DNA of 64,000 nt, from the NCBI GenBank assembly GCA_001899635.1, contig MKVQ01000010.1, positions 154,582 to 218,581 on the forward strand, in the 5' to 3' direction. Numbering within the stretch: position 1 is the first letter of the stretch; each line of letters opens with the position of its first letter. This document shows, one piece after another, positions 24,635-33,090 of this stretch. This DNA comes from Myxococcales bacterium 68-20 (GTDB lineage Bacteria; Myxococcota_A; Polyangia; Polyangiales; Polyangiaceae). The position numbers and the translations under genes were made by a program. Under the pieces are notes generated by a model. The model ran no database searches. It was given only the letters and a program-made list of their open reading frames with translations, and had not been told where the DNA came from.

Positions 24635-26136
24635 GGACGCGGACCCTTCGCTCGCTGCTGGCTCGCCGGAGGCGGCTCGACGCTGCCGGTGTCGACGCGG
24701 CGACCCCCGCCGCGCCGGGGCGGCGCAAGCGCGCGAAGCGGCGCGCTCGCGAGCGCGGGATCGCGCTCGTGATGGTGATGGGCGCAGTCGCGATCCTCAC
24801 CGTCATGCTCGCGGAGTTCCAGGACGAGACCAGTGCCGAGCTCGCCTCCGCGACCGCGCAGCGCGACGGCATCCAGGCCGAATACATGGCTCGCAGCGCG
24901 CTCAACCTGTCCAGGTTGCTGATCGCGAGCGAGCCCACGATGCGCAAGGCGATCTCGCCGCTCTTCATGCTGATGAAGCGCTCGCCGCCGCAGCTCCCGC
25001 TCTGGGAGTTCTCCGACCGGCTCCTCGGAGCGTTCAACGACCAGGAGTCGAGCGGCGAGTTCTCGAGGACCGCCGGCGTCGACATCTCCCAGGGCAAGAA
25101 CCTCGGGATGCCGAACGGCCGCTGGGAGCTCTCGATCGTCGACGAGGACTCGAAGATCAACATGAACCTCGGCGCGGCGAACGAGATCGCCCACATTCGC
25201 CTCGCCAAGGAGATCATGGGCCTGATCTCCCCGATGCAATACGACGCGCTCTTCCAGCAGTCGGACAGCACCGGGCAGTTCGCGGACCGTGTCCAGACCT
25301 GCCAGGCGCTCATCGACTGGGCGGACGTCGACGAGCAGGCGTTCAACTGCGACCTCCGTCAGCTCACCGCGGCCTCGAGCGCGGGCATCGAGGACAACGT
25401 CTACTCGTTGATGCCGCGGCCCTACCGGCGGAAGAACGCGCCCTACGACTCTCTCGAAGAGCTCCACATGGTGCGCGGCGTGAACGAGGACTTCTGGGCC
25501 ACGTTCGTCGACCCGGAACCTACGAACCCGAAGAAGCGCGTCGTCACGGTCTGGGGCCAGGGCGCGATCAACGTGAACACGGCGAACGCGCAGACGCTCC
25601 ATGCGGTGGTCTGCTCTGGCGCGCTCCCGACGACGCCGATCTGCATCGATCCCAATCAGGCCGCGCTCTTCCTCACCGGTGTGACGATGGCTCGCGGCAT
25701 CACGATGGGCGCTCCGCTGTTCGGCTCGCCGAAGGACTTCGTCGCGGCGCTCTCGGGTCAGGGGCAGCTCGGTCCGCTCCTCGCGGGAATGGGGATGCAG
25801 CCGGTCCAGTTCCAGTCGCCTGCGGAGTTCCAGAAGCAGATCACCACCGAGAGCAAGGTGTTCTCGATCTACGCTGTCGGGATCAAGAAGGGGTACCGCC
25901 GCGAGACTCGCGTGAAGCTCCATGCCGTCGTCGACTTCCGGAACGCGCCGGAGCTCGGCCAGGCCATGAATATGGCGGGCATGCCAGGCATGCAGGGGGC
26001 GGGTATGACCGGCGCAATGAACCCGCTCGGCGGGGCCACGGGGGCCACGACGGTGCCCGGCGCCGCTTCTGGGGCGATCGCCGCGGCGAACATGCCGAGC
26101 ACGGGCGGTCAGATGCTCTACTTCAGGATCGAGTGA
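24631..26136 (+). CDS. gspK: Minor pseudopilin GspK
   Basis: A 501-residue pseudopilin that caps the pseudopilus tip. A long basic leader precedes RERG/IALVMVMGAVAILTVM; the lack of Glu at +5 is normal for GspK. Landmarks follow: AEYMARSALNLSRLLIASE, WELSIVDEDSKINMN, CQALIDWADVDEQAF (helix-hairpin-helix/SAM-like part), APYDSLEELHMVRGV and GAINVNTANAQTLHAVVCSG. The last 60 residues are a Met/Gly/Ala-rich tail (MAGMPGMQGAG...). The start overlaps gspJ; a 63-base gap follows. Confidence 0.95.
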   Translation: MRTRTLRSLLARRRRLDAAGVDAATPAAPGRRKRAKRRARERGIALVMVMGAVAILTVMLAEFQDETSAELASATAQRDGIQAEYMARSALNLSRLLIASEPTMRKAISPLFMLMKRSPPQLPLWEFSDRLLGAFNDQESSGEFSRTAGVDISQGKNLGMPNGRWELSIVDEDSKINMNLGAANEIAHIRLAKEIMGLISPMQYDALFQQSDSTGQFADRVQTCQALIDWADVDEQAFNCDLRQLTAASSAGIEDNVYSLMPRPYRRKNAPYDSLEELHMVRGVNEDFWATFVDPEPTNPKKRVVTVWGQGAINVNTANAQTLHAVVCSGALPTTPICIDPNQAALFLTGVTMARGITMGAPLFGSPKDFVAALSGQGQLGPLLAGMGMQPVQFQSPAEFQKQITTESKVFSIYAVGIKKGYRRETRVKLHAVVDFRNAPELGQAMNMAGMPGMQGAGMTGAMNPLGGATGATTVPGAASGAIAAANMPSTGGQMLYFRIE

Positions 26137-26199
26137 CCGGCGGATGAGGCACGAGAGCGAACGTAGCGGTCAGAGCGAGCAGAGAATGCAGAGGTCCGA

Positions 26200-27723
26200 A
26201 TGAGTACGTGGTTGGGCATCGACATCGGAACGACAGCGGTGAAAGTGGCCGCCGTCCGCTCTGCGTACCGCAAGACCCAGCTGATGGGGATCGCGAGCGT
26301 CGAGGTCGTACAGGCCGGCGGCGTCGCCGAGGCGATCTCGATGGCCGCCCGCGCCGTCATGGGCGAAAAGCAGGGGCTCGGAGATTCGATTGCCATCTCG
26401 ATGGAGGGGTCGCGCGCGACGGTCAAGGTCGTCGGTCTGCCTGCGAGCGCGGCGAAACAGCTCGGAGAGGTGCTGCCGTTCGAGCTCGAGGCTTCGCTCC
26501 CGTTCGATCTCGATGAGGCCGTCTTCGACTACCGCCTGCTCCCGGGGACACGCGAGAAGAAGGGCGAGGAGCTCGCCGTCCTCGTCGGCGTCGCGAAGAC
26601 CGCCGAGGTGAAGGATCGGATCGATCTCGTAAAGGGCGCCCTCGGCGCGGAGCCGGAGCGTGTGGGGCTCGGGGCCTTCCCGATCGCCAACCTCGTCGGT
26701 CTCGTGCCCGCCCTCTCGGAAGGGGTCGTCGCGGTCGTGGACCTCGGCACCGTCTCGAGCGACGTCGTCATCCTCGCGAACGGCGAGCCGCTCTTCGGTC
26801 GCACCATCGGCCTCGGGACGAAGGGGCTTCCCGGCACCGCCCCGAAGCTCGCGCGCGAGCTCCGCACCACGATCGCGGCGCACCGGGCGCAGGGCGGCGA
26901 AGCACCGACCCGCGTGCTCCTCTGCGGAGGCGGTGCCTACGTGTCCGGCGCGGAGGCGTTCCTCTCGAGTGCGCTCGAGCTCCCTGTCGAGAAGCTCCCG
27001 CCGCCGACCATCGATGCCCCCACGATCGCGCCGGAGCAGGGGGCGACCCTCGCGCGCTTCGCCAAGGCGATCGGCCTCGCCATCGGTCTTGGTCCGCGTT
27101 CCGGCGGATTCAACCTGCGTCGCGGCCCGCTCGCGTTCGAGCGCGGCATGGCCTGGATCAGGGAGCGAGTGCCGCTCCTCGCCGGCCTCGCCGCCGTCAT
27201 CCTCGTGAGCTTCTTCTTCTCCGCTTGGGCGCAGCTCTATGCGAAGTCGAAGGAGAAGGCCGTCCTCGAGGCCGCCCTTGGCGCGGTCACCCAGGAGGTG
27301 CTCGGCGAGGAGACGACGAGCGCAGAGCGCGCGCGTGAGCTCCTCGGCAAGCAGACGGCCATCAACGATGAGGACCCGCTCCCGCACGCCGACGCCTTCG
27401 ACGTGATGGTGAAGCTCTCGGAGCAGATCCCGGAGTCGATCACCCACGACATCGAGGAGCTCGACGTCCAGAAGAACCACGTGGTGGTCCACGGCGTCGT
27501 CTCCACCGTCGCCGACACGGAGACGATCCGCAACAACCTGAAGAACGAGCGCTGCTTCTCGGAGCCGAAGATCACTCGCACGAGCCAGATGGTCGGAGAG
27601 AACCGGCAGAAGTACGTGCTCGAGTTCGACCTGAAGTGCCCCGAGGATCAGAAGGGCGGCGAGAAGAAGTCCGCCGGCGCTACGGCGTCCGCCAGCGCCG
27701 CCCCGTCGGCAGGAGGGAAGTGA
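26200..27723 (+). CDS. gspL: Type II secretion system protein GspL (PilM/PilN-like)
   Basis: A 507-residue platform protein that recruits GspE. The N-terminal cytoplasmic part is an actin-like PilM domain: WLGIDIGTTAVKVAAVRS, LGEVLPFELEASLPFDLDEAVFDYRL, VAVVDLGTVSSDVVILANGEPLFGRTIGLG and VLLCGGGAYVSGAEAF. A membrane segment follows at about 323-347 (LLAGLAAVILVSFFFSAWAQLYA). The periplasmic part is a PilN/GspL ferredoxin-like domain (DAFDVMVKLSEQIPESITHDIEELDVQKNHVVVHGVVS). The phosphate-binding motifs look more complete than in enterobacterial GspL, closer to PilM. Confidence 0.92.
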   Translation: MSTWLGIDIGTTAVKVAAVRSAYRKTQLMGIASVEVVQAGGVAEAISMAARAVMGEKQGLGDSIAISMEGSRATVKVVGLPASAAKQLGEVLPFELEASLPFDLDEAVFDYRLLPGTREKKGEELAVLVGVAKTAEVKDRIDLVKGALGAEPERVGLGAFPIANLVGLVPALSEGVVAVVDLGTVSSDVVILANGEPLFGRTIGLGTKGLPGTAPKLARELRTTIAAHRAQGGEAPTRVLLCGGGAYVSGAEAFLSSALELPVEKLPPPTIDAPTIAPEQGATLARFAKAIGLAIGLGPRSGGFNLRRGPLAFERGMAWIRERVPLLAGLAAVILVSFFFSAWAQLYAKSKEKAVLEAALGAVTQEVLGEETTSAERARELLGKQTAINDEDPLPHADAFDVMVKLSEQIPESITHDIEELDVQKNHVVVHGVVSTVADTETIRNNLKNERCFSEPKITRTSQMVGENRQKYVLEFDLKCPEDQKGGEKKSAGATASASAAPSAGGK

Positions 27724-27724
27724 G

Positions 27725-28321
27725 ATGGTGATCCCGATCTTCGAACGCTGGGGCCTCAACCCGCGGGAGCAGCGCGTGGCGTCCATCGCCGTGTACGTGC
27801 TCGGCTTCATCGTCTTCCTCGCCATCCCCGTCGGCCTCTCGTCACTCGTGTCGAGCCGCGGGACGGAGAACGAGGAGCTCAAGGAGGCGCTCGCGGCGGT
27901 CAACGGCGCCCGCGCCAAGATCCACGACCGTCAGGACAGGAAGAACTCGATCGCGACTCGCTACCAGAAGAAGACGCCGCAGCTCGGCGGCTTCCTCGAG
28001 CAGCACGCGAGCTCCGCGGGCGTCCAGATCGCGGACTCGGTCGATCGCCCGGACGTGAACCACGGCAAGCAGTACGTGGAGCGGCACACGGTGATCCACC
28101 TCAAGAATGGGGGCATGGGTCCGATCGCGAGGTTCCTCGAGTCGATCGAGAAGAGCGAATACCCGGTCTCCGTGACGCGGCTCAACATCCGCAAGCGCGC
28201 CGGCGAGGCCGACTCGTACGGGCCGGTCGAGATCGGCGTCTCCGCGTTCGACCGGAACGTGCCGTCGACCTCGACGCCGTCGCCGGAGGGCGCTGCGAGC
28301 GCCGGGAACGGTACGAAGTGA
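27725..28321 (+). CDS. gspM: Type II secretion system protein GspM (PilO-like)
   Basis: A 198-residue bitopic protein one base after the gspL stop. It has a short N-terminal cytoplasmic segment with NPREQR, which is typical of GspM (LSPRERR), one membrane span at about 20-42, a coiled-coil region (ENEELKEALAAVNGARAKIHDRQ), and a ferredoxin-like domain (LEQHASSAGVQIADSVDRP... GPIARFLESIEKSEYPVSVTRLNI). It pairs with GspL in the inner membrane. The stop overlaps the gspN start. Confidence 0.9.
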   Translation: MVIPIFERWGLNPREQRVASIAVYVLGFIVFLAIPVGLSSLVSSRGTENEELKEALAAVNGARAKIHDRQDRKNSIATRYQKKTPQLGGFLEQHASSAGVQIADSVDRPDVNHGKQYVERHTVIHLKNGGMGPIARFLESIEKSEYPVSVTRLNIRKRAGEADSYGPVEIGVSAFDRNVPSTSTPSPEGAASAGNGTK

Positions 28322-29352
28322 TGGAGAAGCTCAAGGCGTTGCTGAAGCGGATCGGGCCGAAGCTCGGCTATCCGGCGTTCTACTTGTTCTGCCTCGTCAT
28401 CTTCCTGGCGTGGACGTTCCCGTACGAGAAGGTGAAGGATCGCGTCGTCGCCCAGTTCAACGCCCAGCAGCGAAACAGCGCTCACCCGCAGGAGCTGCAG
28501 ATCGACGATCTCGACTCGTCGTTCCTGACCGGCGTGAAGATGAAGGGCATCCGCCTGATCTCTCCGGCGTCCGAGCCGGGCAAGCCGCCGAGCGTGCTCT
28601 CGATCGACGAGGCCCGCGCGCGGATCTCGGTCCTCGGGCTGCTCGCCGGAAACAAGGAGGTGAGCTTCCGTGTCGATGCGTTCGACGGGACCATCGACGG
28701 GACCTTCGAGGACAGCGGCAAGGCGCGCGACATCGACATCACCTTCGACGGCGTCGACATCGGCCGCATCGACATGATCGCGGCGAACATCGGGTTCCCG
28801 CTCGAAGGCAAGCTCTTCGGCACGATCACGCTGAACCTCCCCGAAGGGAAGGCGTCGAAGGGCAACGGCAACATCGCGCTCGAGATCCGCGAGATGAACG
28901 CCGGCAATCGGAAAGAGCTCACCATCAAGACGCCGATGGGGCCCTTCACGCTCCCGAGGCTCAAGGTCGGTACCTTCAACGTCAACGGCGAGGCGAAGGA
29001 CGGCGTCCTCAAGCTGTCGAAGGTCATGGCCTCGGGCGGTGACGTCGACGTGAACGGCGACGGCAGGATCCAGATGCGCGAGGTCGCCACCGACGCGCAC
29101 CTCGACGCGAACCTCAAGTTCAAGATCAACGACAGCTATCGCAACAAGGACGACAAGACGAAGCTGCTCTTCGGCGCGCCGGGCTCGAAGGAGAAGCCGA
29201 TGCTCGAGATGGATCCCAAGATGAGCCGCGCGAAGACGGCGGACGGCTTCTACGCGCTCCGGGTCGGCGGCACGCTCGGGAAGCCGGACGTCCAGCCGGG
29301 GAGCGGCGGCGGGGCCGCGGGCGCGGGGACCGGCGGCTTCAACTTCAAGTGA
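28321..29352 (+). CDS. gspN: Type II secretion system protein GspN
   Basis: A 343-residue protein from the ATG that overlaps the gspM stop (TGATG); a GTG three bases upstream is also in frame. One N-terminal membrane segment (YPAFYLFCLVIFLAWTFPYEKVKDRV) is followed by a long periplasmic beta-rich, AsmA-like region: MKGIRLISP, IDEARARISVLGLLAG, GTIDGTFED and LPEGKASKGNGNIALEI. This form of GspN is found in delta-proteobacterial and myxobacterial type II systems. It is the last recognisable Gsp gene; the end is Gly-rich. Confidence 0.9.
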   Translation: MEKLKALLKRIGPKLGYPAFYLFCLVIFLAWTFPYEKVKDRVVAQFNAQQRNSAHPQELQIDDLDSSFLTGVKMKGIRLISPASEPGKPPSVLSIDEARARISVLGLLAGNKEVSFRVDAFDGTIDGTFEDSGKARDIDITFDGVDIGRIDMIAANIGFPLEGKLFGTITLNLPEGKASKGNGNIALEIREMNAGNRKELTIKTPMGPFTLPRLKVGTFNVNGEAKDGVLKLSKVMASGGDVDVNGDGRIQMREVATDAHLDANLKFKINDSYRNKDDKTKLLFGAPGSKEKPMLEMDPKMSRAKTADGFYALRVGGTLGKPDVQPGSGGGAAGAGTGGFNFK

Positions 29353-30155
29353 AGGATCCTGCTGCCATGCTCGTCGGTGTCATCCATCTACCCGCGCTGC
29401 CCGGGAGCCCCCGGTCTTCGCTCTCCGCGAGCGAGTGTGCACGCTCGGCGGCGACCTGCGCTCGCGTGCTCGCGAGCGCGGGGTACGACGCGATCATTGT
29501 CGAGAACTTCGGCGACGTGCCCTTCTTCGCCGGACGTGTGCCCGCCGTGACGGTCGCCGCGATGACCGCGTGTGCGCTCGCCGTGCGCGAGGCGGCCCCG
29601 GACGCGGCGCTCGGGATCAACGTGCTCCGCAACGACGCCGAGTCGGCGCTCTCGATCGCTGCGTGCACGGATGCGCGCTTCGTGCGGGTCAACGTGCTCA
29701 CCGGGGCGCGGGTGACGGACCAGGGCGTGATCCAGGGAGACGCCGCACAGGCGCTCCGCCTTCGCCGTGCGCTCGGTGCCGACTCGATCGATCTCTGGGC
29801 GGACGTCGACGTGAAGCACTCGGCGCCGCTCGGTCCGCCGCGTCCGATCGCGCAGGAGGTCGAGGACACGACGAAGCGCGCCATGGCCTCGGCGGTGCTC
29901 GTAACGGGCGAGGGGACGGGCAAAGGCGTCGACGTCGAGAAGCTCGCGGCGGTCCGACGTGCTGCGGGCACGACGCCCGTGCTCGTCGCGAGCGGCGCGA
30001 CGATCGAATCGCTGCCCTTGCTCGCGAGACACGCGTCGGGCGTCATCGTAGGAAGCGCGCTCCGCGTGGGCGGCATCCCGGGCGGGCCCATCGACGCGAC
30101 GCTCGCGCGGTCGTTCGCGGACGCCTTCCGCGCGGCGTTCGGCAGCGGCGCCTGA
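29349..30155 (+). CDS. BtpA/SgcQ family TIM-barrel protein
   Basis: A 268-residue protein from the GTG overlapping the gspN stop, or 262 residues from the ATG at 29367. It matches the BtpA family: VGVIHLPALPGSP at the start, GYDAIIVENFGDVPFF, LGINVLRNDAESAL, FVRVNVLTGARVTDQG, LWADVDVKHSAPL, ASAVLVTGEGTG and VASGATIESLPLLARHASGVIVGSALRVGG, the phosphate-binding end of a TIM barrel. BtpA was named for a role in photosystem I accumulation in cyanobacteria; in non-phototrophs its reaction is not known to me. Overlap with gspN suggests co-transcription, but a role in secretion is doubtful. Confidence 0.9.
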   Translation: MKDPAAMLVGVIHLPALPGSPRSSLSASECARSAATCARVLASAGYDAIIVENFGDVPFFAGRVPAVTVAAMTACALAVREAAPDAALGINVLRNDAESALSIAACTDARFVRVNVLTGARVTDQGVIQGDAAQALRLRRALGADSIDLWADVDVKHSAPLGPPRPIAQEVEDTTKRAMASAVLVTGEGTGKGVDVEKLAAVRRAAGTTPVLVASGATIESLPLLARHASGVIVGSALRVGGIPGGPIDATLARSFADAFRAAFGSGA

Positions 30156-30172
30156 GTCGGGCGCTGGCGCGG

Positions 30173-31231
30173 TCAGAACGCGCCGGCGACGCCGACGTAC
30201 GAGGGGCCGAGCACCGCCCGGACGTGCTCCGGTGCAAAGGTGGAGATCGGATGCTTCGCGGGCGCTGCCGAGGTCTCCTTCTTGTCGTTCCCGGACATGA
30301 GTAGGCCCACGACGCCGACGGCCGCCCCGACGCCGCCGGCGATGAACGCGACGTTGGAGATGTTGCCGAGGGTCCTCGTCGAGTCGAGCTCGTCCTGCTT
30401 GCTCGCGGGACACTGGTTGTTCGGGCACGCGTCCTTCAGCTCGCTCGTCTTCGACCAGCTCATCAGGCCGGTGACGGCGCCGATGCCCACGCCCACCACG
30501 GCAAGCCCGAAGCCGCCGAACATCAGGACCTTCGGAGTCGAGCTACCCTCGCTCTTCGGCACGGGAGCCGTGATGGGCGGCGGCGTGGAGGGAGCCTCCT
30601 CGACGTGGAGATCGATCGTGACCGTCTTCGTCTCGTGCTCGGCGATGGTGACGTCTTGCGTCCTCTCGACCGCGCTGGTCTTCACCACGACGACATGCGC
30701 GCCGGGATTCACCTTCCGCGGGGCGCTGGCCGCTGCGGGCGGGATCGGCTCGCCGTCGATCGTGATCTGCGGCGTCTGGTTCGGGGGCGCGTTTGCGAGC
30801 GCGACCTGGATCGAGGGGATGCGCGCCGTCAGATCGTTGTTCAGCGTGTCGGCGGCCTTGCGGGCAGCCGAGAACGGCGCCGGCTCGTTCGGCTTCGCCG
30901 GGGTTCGGATCACGCGTCCGAGGGTCTCGCGAGCCTCGAGGAGCATCCCGAGGGCGACCTGCGTGCGGGCGACCTCGAGGCCGGTCGTCGGGACCTTCAT
31001 GATCGCGTCGGCGGCCTCGTAGCTCTTGAGGGCGCCCTTCACGTCGCCCGCATCTCGCTTCTTGTCGCCCTCATCCATCAGGCTGCGCGCTGTCTCGCGA
31101 TCCGCGAGGCTCTGCCCGAATGCGTGGCCCGAAGCGGTGAGGAAGAACGCTGCAGCGAGGACGGCGCAGGCCTGCTTCACCACGCTCCGACCCGCGCCGA
31201 TGTGCTGTTTGGTCTCGTTCGTCACGCGCAT
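30173..31231 (-). CDS. TPR-like exported protein paired with a Ser/Thr kinase
   Basis: A 352-residue protein with a signal peptide (VVKQACAVLAAAFFLTASGHAFG), then a short tetratricopeptide-like segment (ARSLMDEGDKKRDAGDVKGALKSYEAADAIMKVPTTGLEVARTQ). A PEGA-like beta region follows (TPQITIDGEPIPPAA...VNPGAHVVVVK). Two C-terminal membrane segments (LMFGGFGLAVVGVGIGAVTGLMS and VAFIAGGVGAAVGVVGLLMS) flank CPNNQCP. It starts two bases after the upstream kinase gene. The protein at 39378-40451 has the same architecture and is also coupled to a kinase. Possibly a periplasmic sensor or output partner of the kinase (inference). Confidence 0.85.
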   Translation of the reverse strand: MRVTNETKQHIGAGRSVVKQACAVLAAAFFLTASGHAFGQSLADRETARSLMDEGDKKRDAGDVKGALKSYEAADAIMKVPTTGLEVARTQVALGMLLEARETLGRVIRTPAKPNEPAPFSAARKAADTLNNDLTARIPSIQVALANAPPNQTPQITIDGEPIPPAAASAPRKVNPGAHVVVVKTSAVERTQDVTIAEHETKTVTIDLHVEEAPSTPPPITAPVPKSEGSSTPKVLMFGGFGLAVVGVGIGAVTGLMSWSKTSELKDACPNNQCPASKQDELDSTRTLGNISNVAFIAGGVGAAVGVVGLLMSGNDKKETSAAPAKHPISTFAPEHVRAVLGPSYVGVAGAF

Positions 31232-31233
31232 CG

Positions 31234-32895
31234 TCAGAAGCCTCGATCGACCTTCGTGCTCGTCGGCGCAGTCGGCGCCACGGGTTTGAGTTTCGGCGCG
31301 GGCGCCGGCGGTGGCTTGTGCGAAGTGGTCGCCGTGTTCGTCACCGGTCGCGACGTCGTCCCGTCAGCACGGGCGGTCGACGTCGATGCGGTCGGCGGAG
31401 GTGTCGTCGTAGCGCTCGACCCCGGGAGGTCGATCGCAGGGGGCTCGTTCGTCGCGGTCGGTTCGACCGGCGCCGGCGCTTCCACATTCGTCGCGGTCGC
31501 CGTTGCCGTCGCGGTCGCCGTTGCCGTCGCGGTCGCCTCGACGCGGCGAGCGTTCGTCGCGCTCGTCGACTTGCCTTCCTTCGTCACCGCCGTGACGATG
31601 AGGATCGCGCCGATCACGCCGGCGGCGACCGAGACACCCAGGGCCGCTGCCGCGAGGTAGCGGCGCCGGCGCGGGCCGTCGTCGGCGCCGGGCACCTGGG
31701 ACAGGTACTCCATGTTCGCCGAGCCGAGTGTCGCCGAGCTCGGGACCTCGCCCGTGCCCATCGAGCCGCTGACTCTGCTCGGCGCGGACGGTGTCTCGCC
31801 CTGGGCGATCGGCACGAGGTTGCGCGCGCTCGACGTCATCGCGGGGTGTTGCCCCGCCATCGTCTGGACGTAGGGCGTCAGCGACGAGGCGGGCTGACCG
31901 CTGTCGCGCTTGCGAGCGTTCTCCAGCGCAGCGTCGACGGCGCGCTTGCGCGCGGCCTTGCGGTCCGCGAGGAGCTGCGCGGTGTACTGGGCGACGATCG
32001 CGGGGGTCGTGGGCTCGTTGATCTCCACCATCGCGCCTTCGAGCGCGAGGTTCAGCTCGAGCGCGGTCGCGAAGCGAGCGTGCGGCTCGTACGCGAGAGC
32101 GCGCTCGACGACGGCACGGAGCACCTCCGGGAGCGTGTACGGGAGCGCCGGCGGGCGCTGGCCGCTGGTGAGCTTGTGGAGGGTCGCGACCTCGTTCGGC
32201 CCGTCATACGGCGGGTTGCCGGTGAACATCTCGTACAGCATCGCGCCGAGCGCCCAGACGTCGGCGCGATGATCGAGGGCGCGTCCGAGCGCCTGCTCCG
32301 GCGCCATGTAGCGGATCTTGCCCTTGAGCTGCCCGGCGCTCGTCTCCTGCGAGACGCGATCGCGAGCCTTCGCCACGCCGAAGTCGATGATCATCGTGGC
32401 GCCGCTGTTGGCGACGAGGATGTTCTGGGGAGAGACGTCGCGATGGACGACTCCGAGGTGTTTGCCGTCGCGGTCCGTGAGCTCGTGCGCGGAGTGAAGG
32501 CCGGCCGCGGCGTCGGCGATGATGCGCATCGCGATGCCGGGAGGGACGCGCTGCTTGCGCTGCTCCGCTGCGCGAAGGACCTTCGAGAGCGAGTCGCCGT
32601 CGACCCACTCCATGACGATGAAGTAGTTGTCCTGATGCTCGCCGACGTCGAGGATGCGCGCGACGTTCGAGTGCTCGATCTTGGATGCGATGCGCGCCTC
32701 GTCGAGGAACATCTCCTGGAAGCGCGGATCCTGCGAGTACTGGGGCAGGATCATCTTGATGACCACCATGCGCTCGAAGCCGAGGCGGCCGCCGAACCGG
32801 GCGAGCCACACCGAGGCCATGCCGCCGTATGCGAGCGGGCACAGCAGCTCGTACCGGTCGAGCCGGTAGCCGGGCTGGAGTTGCGTGGGATCCAT
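31234..32895 (-). CDS. Membrane-anchored Ser/Thr protein kinase (Hanks type)
   Basis: A 553-residue kinase from the ATG at 32895; the frame is open to a GTG at 32952. The kinase domain has a glycine loop AYGGMASVW, Lys in VIKMIL, the catalytic loop HRDVSPQN, DFGVAK and APEQ, so it should be active. A linker with LTPYVQTMAGQHP follows, then one membrane segment at about 415-440 (YLAAAALGVSVAAGVIGAILIVTAV) after RRRR. The extracytoplasmic tail is low-complexity: an Ala-Thr run encoded by 18-base repeats, then Pro/Thr-rich sequence. The downstream exported TPR protein follows by two bases. Confidence 0.94.
   Translation of the reverse strand: MDPTQLQPGYRLDRYELLCPLAYGGMASVWLARFGGRLGFERMVVIKMILPQYSQDPRFQEMFLDEARIASKIEHSNVARILDVGEHQDNYFIVMEWVDGDSLSKVLRAAEQRKQRVPPGIAMRIIADAAAGLHSAHELTDRDGKHLGVVHRDVSPQNILVANSGATMIIDFGVAKARDRVSQETSAGQLKGKIRYMAPEQALGRALDHRADVWALGAMLYEMFTGNPPYDGPNEVATLHKLTSGQRPPALPYTLPEVLRAVVERALAYEPHARFATALELNLALEGAMVEINEPTTPAIVAQYTAQLLADRKAARKRAVDAALENARKRDSGQPASSLTPYVQTMAGQHPAMTSSARNLVPIAQGETPSAPSRVSGSMGTGEVPSSATLGSANMEYLSQVPGADDGPRRRRYLAAAALGVSVAAGVIGAILIVTAVTKEGKSTSATNARRVEATATATATATATATATNVEAPAPVEPTATNEPPAIDLPGSSATTTPPPTASTSTARADGTTSRPVTNTATTSHKPPPAPAPKLKPVAPTAPTSTKVDRGF
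31490..31537 (-). repeat. 18-bp tandem repeat coding an Ala-Thr run in the kinase
   Basis: Two full and one partial copy of GTCGCGGTCGCCGTTGCC (plus-strand sense) encode alternating Ala-Thr in the extracytoplasmic tail. Copy-number slippage would stay in frame. Confidence 0.85.
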
Positions 32896-33090
32896 CTCCC
32901 CCGGCAAGTATCGCCTGTCTCCTGCGGGCAAGCGAGAAGTTCGAGCGCACACGTGGAGGTGGGAAAGACGGGGCGATCAGGCGCTATCCCGCTCCGATGG
33001 ACGTTCGCGGGCCGGCCGGGCGACAGGGAGAGATCGCAGACACGCGAGGAGCCCGGTGAAGATCACCGGGCGCTCGGACCGCCTCGGCCC

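Noticed and set aside
29349..30155. Photosynthesis-related gene (btpA) as a sign of phototrophy
   Set aside because: BtpA-family proteins are widespread in non-phototrophs and no pigment or reaction-centre gene is present.
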